Positions 23,191-34,609 of a stretch of DNA of 64,000 nucleotides are shown one piece after another. Under the pieces are notes generated by a model. It saw only the letters and a list, made by a program, of their open reading frames with translations. It did not search any database and was not told the origin of the DNA. The stretch is taken from assembly GCA_030762175.1 (NCBI GenBank), contig CM060846.1, forward strand, positions 238,876,012 to 238,940,011, written 5' to 3'. This DNA is from Metallyticus violacea. Taxonomy: Eukaryota > Arthropoda > Insecta > Mantodea > Metallyticidae. The first letter of the stretch is position 1, and each line of letters begins with the position of its first letter. The position numbers and the translations under genes were made by a program.

Positions 23191-24460
23191 AATTGCCATA
23201 TTATAATTATTAAATATTTGGTAAACTTTCTGCGGATTATCAGTGATTTGACCGTTAACAATTATGATATATTATCTTGACAATTTTTATTTAAGCCTTT
23301 ATCTTTTACTATCTCCAAAACTGCATTATTATATTCTGTGATTCAGCTAACTTATTTGTAAACATCTCCTTCTTTAAAATGTTAAGTGATAAAAGTCTTC
23401 ATTTCGCTCCAAAGGTTTTTATTTCATCTAGTATTCTTATATGATTACTACTGATTTTACTCAGTGGTTTTTTTTTTTCTTTAATGGGCAACGATTATTT
23501 AGATGTGTAGTTAAAATATTAAAAAAATATTTCCCATTAATGGTTCCCATCTTGAATTTTATACACCCTCTCACCAGCTTGTTAAGATTTACATTAGTAA
23601 TGTAACTAGTTACCATCATATATTCTCTATATATAAAATATACCTTGCAGTTTAAAATATTCATAATTTGCACAGTGATCAGAGATGCAGGATCCATTGA
23701 TTGAAACTTGAGAATCTGCTACCTATCCATTTAAAGATTAGTTATGATATGATCAACAGTAGGTGATGTGATAGCTCTAATTTTAGTAGGTAGTTTTATG
23801 GTGTCTTGCAGATTAAAGCTATTTAGAAAAAATGTTTATAATTCAAGGTATCATTATATGCATTAATATTTAAATTACCCCAAATTATGATTTTCTGTTT
23901 AATTTTTTTCATTTATTTAAATATTTATCTCCACTTTTTATAAATTAATTCACCCTTGAATTCGGTGATCTATATATTCCAATGATTATTTGCTCCAGTT
24001 TTTAATAAAGAACATTACTGTGACTGGTTTAAGGTTGAATAAAGGCATTTTATCAGAACTTTTTTCCTTTTAATTTTCAGAACTTTTCTTCCCCTTTCCA
24101 ACCAGAATTTTGCATATTAAAATCCATTCTGTAGTTATTATAGTATTTCCATGAGCTCTAACATGTACAAGGATTGGTTGTAATTAAGATGGTCAAAATA
24201 ATTACCAAGAATGGTGCGCTAACCCATGGAGATAGTGGTTATTGAAAATAACCCTTGCTTTTCTTGTCCATTTTTCTCTAGATAGAGTGGGTATAGAAAT
24301 TCACCATTAAAAAATATACAAACCTGAGTGCATATCTAATTTTTTACAAAAATTGCAAATAGGAAGTATTGAAAATAGAGATTCATATGTATGTAAAGTG
24401 ATAAGTTAAGCTGATTAGTCAATTTTGCACTCTCATGCTCCAATTACCATTGAACTCCTG

Positions 24461-24717
24461 AAAACATATTTCATGGGCATTTGCCCACATTATCAGCTGT
24501 ATGTCAACTGCCAGATTTCTTGAAGATTGGATGTCCATCTTTGGTGTAGTTAAACCAAAAGGTGTAGTTAAATATGGTGAACGTTTGTAACAGTGATGTT
24601 TAATATAAGTTTTGAATAATTGAGTGGAATTTGTAACACTTACATCATTAATAGTTTAAAAAAGGAAAACTATTAGTGATGTAAGTGTTACAAATTCGAC
24701 TCAATTATTCAAAACTT
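24461..24717 (-). repeat. Hammerhead-like tail next to a 51-bp inverted repeat
   Basis: On the minus strand 24461-24497 reads CTGATAA, a strong stem (gggc-aaat-gccc) and GAAATATG: a hammerhead-like box order with one base changed in the first box. About 110 bp to the right lies a hairpin with 51-base arms, 24607-24657 and 24667-24717. The arms differ by only a few bases and are separated by 9 bases. A third small hairpin (13-bp arms, 24746-24758 and 24769-24781) follows. Confidence 0.6.
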
Positions 24718-24879
24718 GATAAGGTGTAGTTTAATCTTTCATCAATTCTTATTTCAATAAGTGTTCTCATTGAAATAAGAAGATTATATGCTTAGAAAGA
24801 ATGGAGAAAAACAGGTAAAAACTGAAGGATTTGGTCCTTAGTAATTATTTATAAGAAATTAACTATATATTGCGGTAGT

Positions 24880-25075
24880 GTTTTAGTTTTTATTTGTTTA
24901 TTTTTATTTAAGGGAATAAAGTGTTCCAGGCCTAAGTTTAGGGTATTTCCCTGGCATTCATCATTTATGAGGACTGAGGAAAAAACCTCAGTCAGGAAAG
25001 GTTCTCACAGGAATTAAACCCCAGACTTCTGCTCACAAGTCTGTGCCTTAATGACATTGGCCACCTGTTTCAGTA
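24880..25075 (-). mobile_element. SINE family B copy
   Basis: In minus orientation it shows the body segment seen on the plus strand as 'ttccaggcctaagtttaggg', then 'catttatgaggactgagg', 'cctcagtcagg', and a degenerate tRNA head ending with tggccacctg. The B box is recognisable (aattaaacccc on the plus strand). Confidence 0.75.
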
Positions 25076-26049
25076 TTCTCATTTGAAATGGTGATAATGT
25101 TATAAAAAATTAATGTACACTAGATGTGGAGCTTAATAAATTTATCAAATGATTATCCTTCCTTTTGCAAATTGCAGGCAGAAGTCTCAAGAATAAAACT
25201 GCACTTTCAGGAGTGGTGTAACCTAACATTTTAATATGCATTGAGTTCTATTTAAAAAACAAGCTCAGCACTAATATGACATGATGTGATAAGTGTCGAA
25301 TTCCAAAAGAGTGCAATGTACAGCACGTATTCAAAGAAATGAGTACATTTAGTTAAAATGAGTCCAGTGTTTCCATTTTCTAACTGATGTAGAATGCTCC
25401 TTAAATTGCAGAAATTTAGGAAAATTCACATTAATTGATTTTCACAGAAGGAGATTGTTTTGTTCAAGTAAGGGAAAATAGATTATCAGTAAAATTCAAT
25501 GAATTAAGAAGTATTAAATTACATATTTCACAATTATATGAAACATTTATTGCAAATTTTTGCATGTTAATTTAGATTAATGGTAGAATTTTTGCCATAT
25601 CATTAAATGAAAAGACCTGAGTAAAGAATTTTGTGGAGGATATCATATGGGTTGTGGAAAGAGCAGTATGTTTGATTTCTATAGTTTTACCGAAATTAGT
25701 TGATAATGAAGCAAATCAAGCCTTCTACAAACACTGGCATTAATGATGATAACCATTCCATTTCCTTAACTGCCTACACCACCCATTGCAGTATTTTCAT
25801 TAAAGAATAGGTTTTATATTGGATTATTTTTTATGACAAAATAAATGTGTTAATATTTCAGATAAAATGTATGGTTATTGCCAAATCAGCAATTAAAACT
25901 AGTGAAAAGAATGAGATTTTAAGTTGTTTCATGTCTTGGCAGATGGATGAGGCCTCAGTGGTAAAAGAGACAAAAGCAGTAATTTCAATGTTATGGCTAT
26001 ATAGTAGCAATTTAATAAACAGAAAATTGTGATATTGTTAAAGTCTTTT

Positions 26050-26290
26050 TAGTCTTTCTTTTTTACTGTGGACTCAGGTAGTGGATACTGGTAATAGAAG
26101 GGACGAAATGATAAATTCAAAAGGAAGTGTTACAGGCCTGATATAAGGCACCTACTCAGTATTTACCAAATTGATCAGTAATGACCAAAAGATAAAAAAA
26201 GTTAGAAAAAAAAACCACCTTAATGACAAGATTCAAACTGCAGACTTTTCATTCATGAGTCCATGCTTTAACCTTGGCCACTAATGTCGA
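26050..26290 (-). mobile_element. SINE family B, diverged copy
   Basis: The order of family B landmarks is preserved (gatgaaatgataaatt-like 3' part at 26100, 'caggcctgat' body, and tRNA head with 'gagtccatgctttaacc' and 'ttggccac' near 26260-26280). Each landmark has several substitutions. It is the most eroded recognisable family B copy. Confidence 0.55.
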
Positions 26291-26568
26291 TCAAAATTCT
26301 TGCTCTTATGGTTTGAAATAATATTACATTTCTTTGATCTTGTAAATTCAATAACTTGTACTCAAGTACTATCAAAAATTTAATAACTGCTTTGTTTAAT
26401 AATGTTTATATAGACATTATAAGTGAATAAAACAAACTCACAGTATTTCTGTAACATTTTGGGGATGATGGTTTTCAGCTTGGTGGTGATAGTTCTATAA
26501 AGACATACACATTATAATAGCTGTATTGACAACAAATAAACAAACAAAAAAGGCTACATATTTGTGCA

Positions 26569-26950
26569 CATAAAAAATTAATGATAATAATAATAATAAT
26601 AATAATAATGATGATGATGATGATGATGATAATTTAATATCTTGGCTGTGGGCCTTTGGATGATACACAGAATGAGGTAAAAGAGGTGCAAATGAGTCCA
26701 CGGGCTATTGGAAATTAAAATTACTGGACATTTGTCATTTCAAGATGAAGCAAATGGTATTATTTGCGAAAAATTTTGGTAACCATAAAAAAAATTAATG
26801 ATAATAATAATATTGATAATTTAATATCTTGGCTGTGGACCTTTGGATGATACACAGAATGAGGTAAAGGAGGTGCAAATGAGTCCACAGGCTATTGGAA
26901 ATTAAAATTACTTGGCATTTGTCATTGCAAGAAGAAGCAAATTTTGGAAA
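26569..26950. repeat. Imperfect tandem repeat, period about 215 bp
   Basis: Unit 1 (26569-26783) and unit 2 (from 26784) both start with cataaaaaa-ttaatgataataataa. Both run through 'atcttggctgtggrcctttgg' and 'gaggtgcaaatgagtccac' to 'catttgtcatt'. The first unit carries an expanded (AAT)n(GAT)n tract (26580-26631). No coding content recognised. Copies differ by only a few percent outside the microsatellite. Confidence 0.85.
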
Positions 26951-27227
26951 ATACTTCCAACCAGAAATTGAGCCCCACTTGGTGGATATTTGTCAACTGG
27001 TGGGCCTGGGAAATGGCAAATTTGCTGGATTGGTTTTCTTCTGGGAAGAAACTTCCTCACTCTAAATAAAAAGTAAATGCCAAGTAACTTTTATAGCAAT
27101 AGCCTTAAGCTGATTTATGCTATTTTGTACTATATCCATTTATTGTCTTAAAAACTAATGACAGAATGGGACATAAAACTTTTACAAGAGATTATATTTA
27201 AGAAATATGTCACTTTGCTTGTTACAG

Positions 27228-27341
27228 TGATTGTGTGATGGCACTGAAGATTATAAAAAATGTTGAAAAGTATAGAGAAGCAGCTAAGCTAGAAATAAAT
27301 GCACTGGAAAAAATTGCACAGAAAGATCCAACAAGCAAACA
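27228..27341 (+). CDS. Doa: LAMMER/CLK kinase exon 1 of 5 in window (beta3 lysine, alphaC)
   Basis: This exon encodes the N-lobe segment of a dual-specificity LAMMER kinase, which phosphorylates SR splicing factors in the nucleus. The acceptor is ttgcttgttacag (ends 27227) and the donor gtaagt starts at 27342. The first base completes a split codon. The translation runs [20 protein letters not shown] then [17 protein letters not shown], and the last two bases (ca) join the next exon's c to give His. ALK holds the catalytic beta3 lysine (codon 27247-27249). The KLEIN glutamate is the alphaC salt-bridge residue. The match to Drosophila Doa and vertebrate CLKs is nearly exact. The preceding exon with the glycine-rich loop was not found in the 27 kb upstream. 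Confidence 0.95.
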
Positions 27342-27733
27342 GTAAGTACAAGAATATCTTAGAAGAGCATTTAAGGATAATATAGAAGCATTAAGGAAGG
27401 AAAGAAAGGTAGGGTAAATAATTGAGAAATTAAAGAGATTAGTTAAACAAGCTTCATGTAGGATGAGAGCGACAGGAGGTGATGATAAGATATTTGAGAG
27501 CTAGTATGATAATGTAATTTAGAGGTCTTTTAGGGTTTGAGGAGGCACTTTTCCAAGATATGTGCCTAATTAAGAGCGCATTAAATGGTCGCACATGACT
27601 GTCTGGTATTAGCTTAAAGAATAAGCCACATTGATCCAGTTAAACAAATTGCACAGTGCATAATTTTTAATGAACCTAGGTAACACTTCACTTTGCCAGT
27701 CATTTACATCACTATCCCTAACTGACTCTTAAT

Positions 27734-28153
27734 TCACAACTGATTTGCCAATACACTATGCCATGCCTTTGCTTGCAGATATCTATCAAGCCAACCAATT
27801 AAAGCACTAAAGTCTGTATTCAATTTGCCTGCTATTTCTCGTGCTTTCTCCTGTATGATTGGGCCACTTAATGGAATTGAGGCACTGTGGGATTGGTGTA
27901 TCCATTCAACAAGAATTTCCTTGACATCTTCACATTTCCTGGGTCTCACTTAGTTACATTTGCAACCACCATTCGCTGCATTGGTAATAGCATCCCTATC
28001 TTTAATTATTGTTCTTAAGCTGAATGAAGGAATCCCCATAGATTCAGAAAAATCATTTTGATTCAGCATAGAATTTTCATTGTACTTGCAGAAAATTTGT
28101 AATTTTTCACTTATAGAAAGAGATTTCCACTTTGCCATTTGTGCACTAACCAC
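27734..28153 (-). pseudogene. Tigger/pogo-type transposase, N-terminal DNA-binding part
   Basis: The minus-strand reading has two halves in one frame. The first is a CENP-B N-terminal-like helix-turn-helix (WKSLSISEKLQIFCKYNENS ... FSESMGIPSFSLRTIIKDRD). The second is a CENP-B-type second HTH (RKCEDVKEILVEWIHQSHSA, SIPLSGPIIQEKAREIAGKL, FSALIGWLDRYLQ). A single in-frame TAA (27950-27952) separates them. The family equivalents are the pogo/Tigger and CENP-B DNA-binding domains that contact terminal inverted repeats. After residue 138 or so the frame closes, and no catalytic DDE domain follows in readable form. Preservation is better than for most remnants here. Confidence 0.8.
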
Positions 28154-28489
28154 AACTCCACTGCCAATAATTCAGACAATGACTAATAAGAAAGGACAGA
28201 AATGGACTGTTTTGACAACGGGACTTCAGTACTAAATTCCTTTCATGCAAAGGAAAGTACCATTAGGTACAATTTTGACACTGTTGGCCAAAATAATTCT
28301 TCAGGTAGTGGAATTTCTTTCATCTACTTGGGCTGTAATGACCTTCATCACAGTCAGAACAACAATGTTTTCACCATATTATTTAAAACATCTCAAATGC
28401 AGTATTGTTTCACAAACTATATGGTATTTTTTCTCAATTTCAACCTGAAAAAAAGCACTATATGTGGGACTTGAAAGTGTTATAAAAGG

Positions 28490-28790
28490 TTAAAATTTCA
28501 TTTTAGGGAGCAAAATGCATGGGAGTGATATAAATGTGGTTATACTGAATTTGAAAAGGTAGCTTGTTTTATTGAACTTGGTGATAGGGAACATTTTCCA
28601 TATAACACTCGATGGGAGTTTGAGAAAAAGCTGATTGTTAATTAAAAAACTCACAGTTTTGAAATTCATTTGACGATGATAATCTCCCAAGCTTTTGCCT
28701 GAATGGAAAATTAGTAATGCATTCTTCACAAACCCCATTTTAGATCCTGCATGAACAGCTATGAGATGGTTACCAAAATTAAGCATAGTC
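28490..28790 (-). pseudogene. DDE transposase fragment (Tc1/IS630-like, DDE_3 type)
   Basis: The minus-strand frame from 28786 reads LIAVHAGSKMGFVKNALLIF, then SLGDYHRQMNF and LFLKLPSSVIWKM. It matches the arthropod DDE_3 pattern L.ilHAGs..GFv.galL.F.sk...GDYH.eMn...F..W....LiPNLPpnSViV.DNA. The DNA of the second catalytic motif is lost (WKMFP). It ends at a stop at 28490. It lies 340 bp from the Tigger fragment on the same strand but belongs to a different family. Confidence 0.65.
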
Positions 28791-29870
28791 AGTTGCCTGG
28801 TTGACTTTCACTCTGCCAGCATTTTTTAGTTGTTATATTAATCACCGATAACAATTTTAGACATGTAGGAACTAACTTTCTCACTAAATAAAAACCATCT
28901 TTGTGACAACAAATCATATTTTTGTCAAAATTGTCCAAATCCACTTTTTTGTATTCTTATCTATTTCTTGTTTTCTTGCAGTAGACAGAGAAGACTTGCC
29001 AACTTTAACCCATTTCTTTGTAACCTGGAAATGTTCTCTCTGGAACTTTGGTATAAAGGAAAGCCGGTAATTTGTCTCATTTAAATTGTGTGCTACTTTC
29101 CTTGCCTCAATTCTGCATCACCTGCAGCTGTCACTTTTCTCACTCTTACTTGAGCTTCACTGTATGTAATTTTTCCTTTCTTTCATCATGATTCATCCAT
29201 TATTTGTGTCTATGATATTAATACAATATCTGTGTAAAAATATACTCATAAAGCATGCAATGCAATATGTCTCAAGTGTTCATTATTAATGTACCTCCTT
29301 GTTAATAATGAAGCTCAAAAACAGAATTGACTGGCTGTTAAGTATTTGAATTGTTAAAACACACACGAGTGCACATAATATTTTGCCTGATAGATAAAGT
29401 CCACCTCATTCTACATAAATTGTTAAGCCATCTCTCCAGCTCCTACCAGTAAATGAACTTGATCCAGTGATTTACTTACAGTGGTCAATATGACATTCTA
29501 CTTTAATAGTGGGTTGAGTGGATTTTTGAGAGAAAAAAAATGTCTGACAGATTTAGTATGGCCTCCAGCAGCATCCACCTGTTTTCCACATTTCATGGGA
29601 AAACTAGGATGTAGCTGAGAAATACTGGTCGTAATAAAATAAATATTAAATTATCATCTAATAAAATGTTGAATTATGTAAACTAGATATATATACACAC
29701 ACACAATACTTGGAAATTGGACAAATATGAAGAATAAAATACTCCAATATCCCTATTCATAAACATATAATAACATTTTACTTTTAACCAATGAAAAAAC
29801 AAATATTTAGATACGTATGAGCTCTCTTGAAGCTAACAGTGAAGTATTAAAAAAATATTCATATATAGTC
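28791..29870. other. Non-coding stretch; possible upstream part of the DDE fragment
   Basis: The minus strand around 28980-29060 reads KFQRERFQVTKKWVKVGKSS in one frame, which could be the N-terminal part of the DDE transposase above, but the match is weak. A short (CA)n tract lies at 29694-29705. Nothing else is supportable. Confidence 0.3.
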
Positions 29871-30007
29871 GGTTTGGTGACACTTATACTTCACTTACTT
29901 GGTTTTTTTAATTGTTTTGGCATGTTTCAGGAACATTCGCTCTCATCATCAGCAGAAGACCAACAGTTAAAAAAACCAAGTAAGTGAAGTATAAGTGTCG
30001 CCAAACC
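29871..30007. repeat. Foldback unit with hammerhead-like motif at its centre
   Basis: Arms 29871-29910 and 29968-30007 are 40 bp each and pair with a single mismatch (position 29879 against 29999). The 57-base spacer carries, on the minus strand, CTGATGA (29946-29952), a stem region (gagagcgaatgttcc) and GAAAC followed by ATGCC (29919-29930). CTGATGA is the canonical hammerhead first box. No protein-coding sequence is enclosed, so the unit is just two opposed terminal-repeat arms around one ribozyme-like core. Confidence 0.7.
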
Positions 30008-31115
30008 AACTGTACGTCAATATTGTATAAATATGTACAAATCCTAGCCCTGGAATTTTTATTTAGGCATAGCATTGAAGAGCACAGAGTATATGTTGCA
30101 GACATGTTTGAAATAAACTCAATTTTATCTATACCTCCAGAGACTGCCTTCAGGCAAAGTTAATGTGAAAATGTAAAATAATTTTTTTCGTGGTCATTGA
30201 TGACCAATATACAAGGAACCTTTAAATTATCACAAACAAATATAAATATTTATAAAATTTTATTTTCTCCATTAACGTAAGAAAATCTTCTTTTAAATGC
30301 AATGAAGGATCAGCTTGAAATTGAACTTTATAGTAATACTTGTTACTATAACCTGAGATTTCACTTGGGAATGATTATGCACCCTCCAGTCATTTGAGGC
30401 ATACTAATAGCAATTAATACTTTATTAAATGAGAAATAGGTTTGCAATAATTCAATCACAAAAGTCACATAATAGATGACCGGAATGATCCCAGCATGTT
30501 CATCACATGCCCTCCTGCAATACTGCCCTCTATCAATGAAGTCATTAGACAAAGGTAGAGGAAGTACAAGTTGCCAGAGGTCACTGCAGCAGACCATGGC
30601 ACCAATTGAGAAAAAGTATTGCAAAAAGAGCAGTCATTACACTATGAAAAACTCCATTTTATCTTTTTCTCATTGTCATTTTATATAAAAGGCTGAGGTA
30701 ACAGGATTGATAATTGTATTTCTTCAAGGGCATCCTAAATGCTCAGAAAAGTACAGTAATATTTAAATATCTTTGGAAGTTTTGCTGCATTAGGTGTTTG
30801 TGGTAGGAAGGCAGACATACATGATAATGAGTTATACCAATCATGATTGGGGGTTTTGGAAATTTAACAATTCCATTAATATTAAATGAGGAATTGTATG
30901 AGGAATGAATGATGCAACTAATTGAACCATTTAATTAAGGTATTAAGTAAGTGGTAAGTTAGTTCCATGAGACACTAATCTTATAAATAATGGCAAATTT
31001 GGGTATTTAACATCTTGCTTGTATTTTGGTATTTGAGTATATTGTGTTACATTTGCAGAAGCAGTCATCGTGCATTATAGAGCTCGTCAATCTCTTGCCG
31101 TTTTAAAGAGGGTTT

Positions 31116-31121
<6 letters not shown>
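30008..31121. other. Non-coding stretch, nothing recognised
   Basis: Both strands are open over about 30361-30688, but neither peptide matches a family I know. The rest is AT-rich with no repeat arms that I could pair. Confidence 0.3.

Positions 31122-31182
<61 letters not shown>
31122..31182. repeat. Microsatellite (CT)n
   Basis: About 30 uninterrupted CT dinucleotides, preceded by a T-run. It creates artefactual Arg-Glu repeat frames on the minus strand. Confidence 0.97.
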
Positions 31183-31185
<3 letters not shown>

Positions 31186-31276
31186 CTCCCACCTGTAGTG
31201 CAATTTTCACAAGCTTCATTGCAAACAAAGCTGTTTGTCTTTGCTTGGCCTGCTGCATATTCCAAATGTGTGTATA

Positions 31277-32660
31277 TACAGATGAGTCAGAATAACACTC
31301 TGGCATGATTCAGGGGATTTATTTCAATGTTTTCTTACAGGGTAAATGTCTTGTTAGTGAGCTAGACAGCACTAGTGGTTTTCATAAGCCATGTCGAGTT
31401 AGATGAAATTTCATCGAACATATCTCTACACATCTTTTGCTACAAAACATTGGGAGAGTTTTGGAATAAGAATAGCCGCTTATCTGTAATATTAAACAAA
31501 CATTCTTAAATTTACTTAGTAACTTGTGAATCTTTATATAATTATATAACACTACAAGAACAAAACAAGAATTGAACAAATACATAAGTGTTTATAAAAA
31601 TATTCAAATTGCCAACCATTGACTTAGGAGTAAAGTTGATAGTGTCATTATAATGATTGCCGAGAGTTTTTTCAAAAATACTTGGCGCATCGCAGATAGC
31701 ATCAAATGCTACAAAGACACTGGCCATCAGCTCCTCTTCACTATTAACTGACGTCTCTTACACAAGAGTTTGAACATGTCCCCAAAGGAAAAAAATCCAA
31801 AGAAGTTAGATCTGGTATTCACACTGGCCATGATGTTGGTATTCCCCCCTACCAGTTCAGTGATATACGGTATGTTACACATGGGAAGTTCCTTTTGTCA
31901 CCGGAATAATGTGCAGATGCCCATCGCCTTGGAGTCAATTTAACTGATGTATTCTTAAAGTTCTTGTTCCAGAAGTTCTGGTAAAGTATGCTGTAAAAAC
32001 TGTAGGTAAATGTGTCCCACCAAATGTGGAGATAGTAAACAGAGCCTATGAGTGTGTCATTCACAATACCAGCCCATATGTTCACTGCGAACCGGTATTG
32101 ATAATTTCCAACTCTAGTAGTGCTAGGGTTTTCCTGTGATCAAATATGACTGTTAAGTGTGTTAAACATGCCCTCATGTAAATATCTGGTCCATCCACAA
32201 TATGGCTATAGGAAATCTTGGTTGATGAATGCATTTATGAAGAAATCACTGAACAAATGTAATCAGAGTGATAAATCATCTGGCCCCAGTGCTTGTACCC
32301 AGGTGAGATGATACGGATGTAATTTATGTAAATGCAGAATTCTAGCAATTGAAGGTTCGCTTGTATGCATGGCATGCTTGTGGATGGAAAATTACGGACC
32401 CTGTGAAGAACTTCCTCTTCTAAAGCCACTGTTACTGCATTTCATTGGACTCCCAAATGATGCTCTTGTTTTCGGAAAGTTCCTGTTTCTCGCAGTTGTA
32501 CAGCAATAAAGGTGCTGTAATGAGGCAAATGTCTCCTTGGGTAAAGCTCATTATAAAGATTTTGTGCCCTTTTTGCTTTTCCCCTAAGAGCACCATAATT
32601 GTAATGCATGTCTGCCAATTCTGCATACCTAAAGTCTTAACATTTTTACATTAGCCTGTA
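31277..32660 (-). pseudogene. Nearly complete mariner-like transposon, decayed ORF
   Basis: Minus-strand order: an N-terminal ADMHYNYG-like region (about 32640-32600, seen as RIGRHALQLW and neighbours) followed by AKRAQNLYNELYPRRHLPHY and LRETGTF (HTH region). Next is VALEEEVLHRVRNFPSTS (32410-32350). The catalytic part is at 32100-31640: VNIWAGIVNDTLIGSVYYL, PELLEQ-like text, WPV then IPDLTSLDFFPLGTC (family SPDLTsLDFFLWG), and EELMASVFVAFDAICDAPSI (family EeLiarI..a...I...pgif). The left edge at 31277 (cagatgagtcagaataacac) resembles the start of such elements. Multiple frameshifts. Confidence 0.75.
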
Positions 32661-32874
32661 AAACTGAAAGTCCTTCCAGTAAACAGAGCTCTTTATTATG
32701 TCCTGATGTATGCCGAGATGGCCTCCTGCACCTCTTATAGGAACCACAAAGTTTGTATAATATGCGACATAATCTCTTAATCACTTAAATGTATACAGGT
32801 TTTAGGTTAATGATCGCTCATCAACTTTAACCATTACTCGATATCCCCCCAATAGCACTGATAAACTCTTCCAC

Positions 32875-33215
32875 AGCTGTACGTTTGTCTGCTGTTAATT
32901 GTATTCTAGATGCTGTTGGCTGAAGCTATTACATTGCTCCAGTGGAGTTTGACTTCTGTTAAATCCTGGACTGTTATCGCCTGAAGCTAAAATATAATTG
33001 GTGCAGTAAGACAGAGAATCTCTATGACTAAACAATTGATCTTAAAGCCTCTGAGGAAAACTGGAATATATAGGCTATCATTCAATGTCACTCCAAGTGG
33101 AGTTTGTCTGTTGTTAAATCCCAGGTTGCTTTGGTTGAAGCTAAAGTATTATTGGTATGGAAAGACAGGAGAATCTCTATCACTGTATTATCAAAGGCTC
33201 TGAAAAAATGTGGCA
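32875..33215. repeat. Diverged tandem repeat, period about 160 bp
   Basis: Segments 32937-33065 and 33095-33215 align along their length (agtggagtttg.cttctgttaaatcc, tgaagctaaa, gacag-agaatctctat, aaaactgg), with about a quarter of positions changed. A third partial unit (32880-32930) shares gtttgtctgctgttaa and ggctgaagcta. No coding sense found. Confidence 0.7.
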
Positions 33216-33239
33216 ACTAATTACTTGCCATTATTACTC

Positions 33240-34605
33240 AAAATAAGCTGCTTGGGCATATGATGAATGATGGATTTTATAAACGATATTAAAAAGAGGG
33301 CACAAGCAATTATCCAAAATGCCCACAAGAAAACAATGCTGTCTTGGGATCTATTCGGCAGAATTTCATCTAACCTGAGGCATCTTTTGAAAACAATTTA
33401 GTGGCCTCTAGCTTGATAACAGGACATTTACAGGCATATATTCTCTGTAAGAAAATATTCCAGTAGAACCCCTGAATCACAACTTGCTCAGTGTTTTGTG
33501 ACTCATCCGGTATGTAGAACATTTTTCCCATGAGTGATGTTATTCTGTCTTTATTACAACAAATTGGGTCTTAACAAAGTAACATTTTTCTTATTCAGCA
33601 ATGTTTTGATAACCACTAAAATTACTGATATTGCAGTTGAAATATTATAAGGTATGTTAGAAGTTGCACTATATTTTAACTACACTAGATACCATTTATC
33701 ATTATGGTAGTGTATGTGTAAATTATGTTGCAAAAAGTGCAACATTTTTGAAGTCAGTTAAATAAAAATTATTTTTTAAAGCCTTTGAAACTTTAACAGC
33801 TGTTCTTGTAGTTCATTGTTTGTTTTTAGTGGTTTCTATTTCCCTGTATTTCCCTGTTGTCTGTCAAATATAAAAATATATAATTTGTACTTTAAACATA
33901 ATACAGCATTGAATATTGTCTAGATTATCTTATTATCCAAAATCAAATAAATATAAAAGAAGAATAATTAAAATGTTGAACATAATAAATAGTAAATGAC
34001 ATAAAGTGCAACACAACAGCAAAAAGTAATTACATGCATTAGAATTATAAAAAAACAGTTTATTTAATATAAGTGTGTGAAATATTATAGTCGCCCACTA
34101 ATCTTCCGCATATTGACTAATATGGTAAATGCACTTATCCGAAATGCTTATGTGCATATTCTGACTAGTTGAGGGCAATATTTGGAACCAATTTTTTCAT
34201 CTGAATATCTACCTAACCAGGAATACATTGTGGTGAAACCTTTAGTTGAACTTTGCTGGCTATAACTTCTTGCCTTTCTCTTCATGCCTTTCATTTTATT
34301 CAAACCAAGTTAGTGTTATTGTATGCTTTTTTAACATTTGGATATTCTATTTCAAGCTGTAGTTATTATCCATGGCAATACATTCATCCACTTTGTTTAT
34401 CATACTAAAAGACAATTACAAAAATTAATCAGTAATAAATTTAATAATAAAGAAGTGACTCTGCAAGACATGCTTAAAGCTATGGGTGCTCATATAAAAA
34501 CAAATAGAGTTATTATATATATCATTAAATAAAGCATAGTATAGTAAAAATATAAGCATCTGTTAATACAGATTAAGATGGATGTAGTCACTTTAAATAC
34601 CCTCT
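33240..34605. other. Non-coding stretch, nothing recognised
   Basis: AT-rich sequence without paired repeats or recognisable peptide blocks. The short open frame at 34338-34532 is Lys/Ile-rich and unassigned. Confidence 0.3.
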
Positions 34606-34609
34606 AGAA

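Larger units (their letters stand above)
21840..24200 (-). pseudogene. Jockey/CR1-type LINE, endonuclease plus reverse transcriptase, decayed
   Basis: On the minus strand in order, the endonuclease comes first: an IWGNLNIN block at about 23895 (family GDFNID, with Asp lost), NSFNLQDTIKLPTKIRAIT and VDHIITNL near 23840-23740 (family PTRit..s.tliDHi.TN), then SISDHCA-like text near 23690. The reverse transcriptase follows: KHNLLSKLQHGFRKGLSTT at 22900-22850 (family LS..QHGFRkgrST), VLDDKNMVGLFSDLSQAFES near 22650-22600 (family vvglFLDLSKAFDcV), and FGVSQGSCAAP near 22470 (family GVPQGSiLGP). The YADD region is barely readable. Stops and frameshifts are frequent, and two insertions (22676-22815 and about 23095-23190) split it. 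A direct repeat of about 120 bp (21850-21970 and 22143-22265) lies in its 3' part. Confidence 0.75.

Noticed and set aside
1..27227. Upstream kinase exon with the glycine-rich loop
   Set aside because: No GxGxFG-V coding block next to a suitable donor was seen; presumed beyond the window or overlooked.
31065..31306. Arg-Glu repeat protein on the minus strand
   Set aside because: Produced entirely by the (CT)n microsatellite at 31122-31182.
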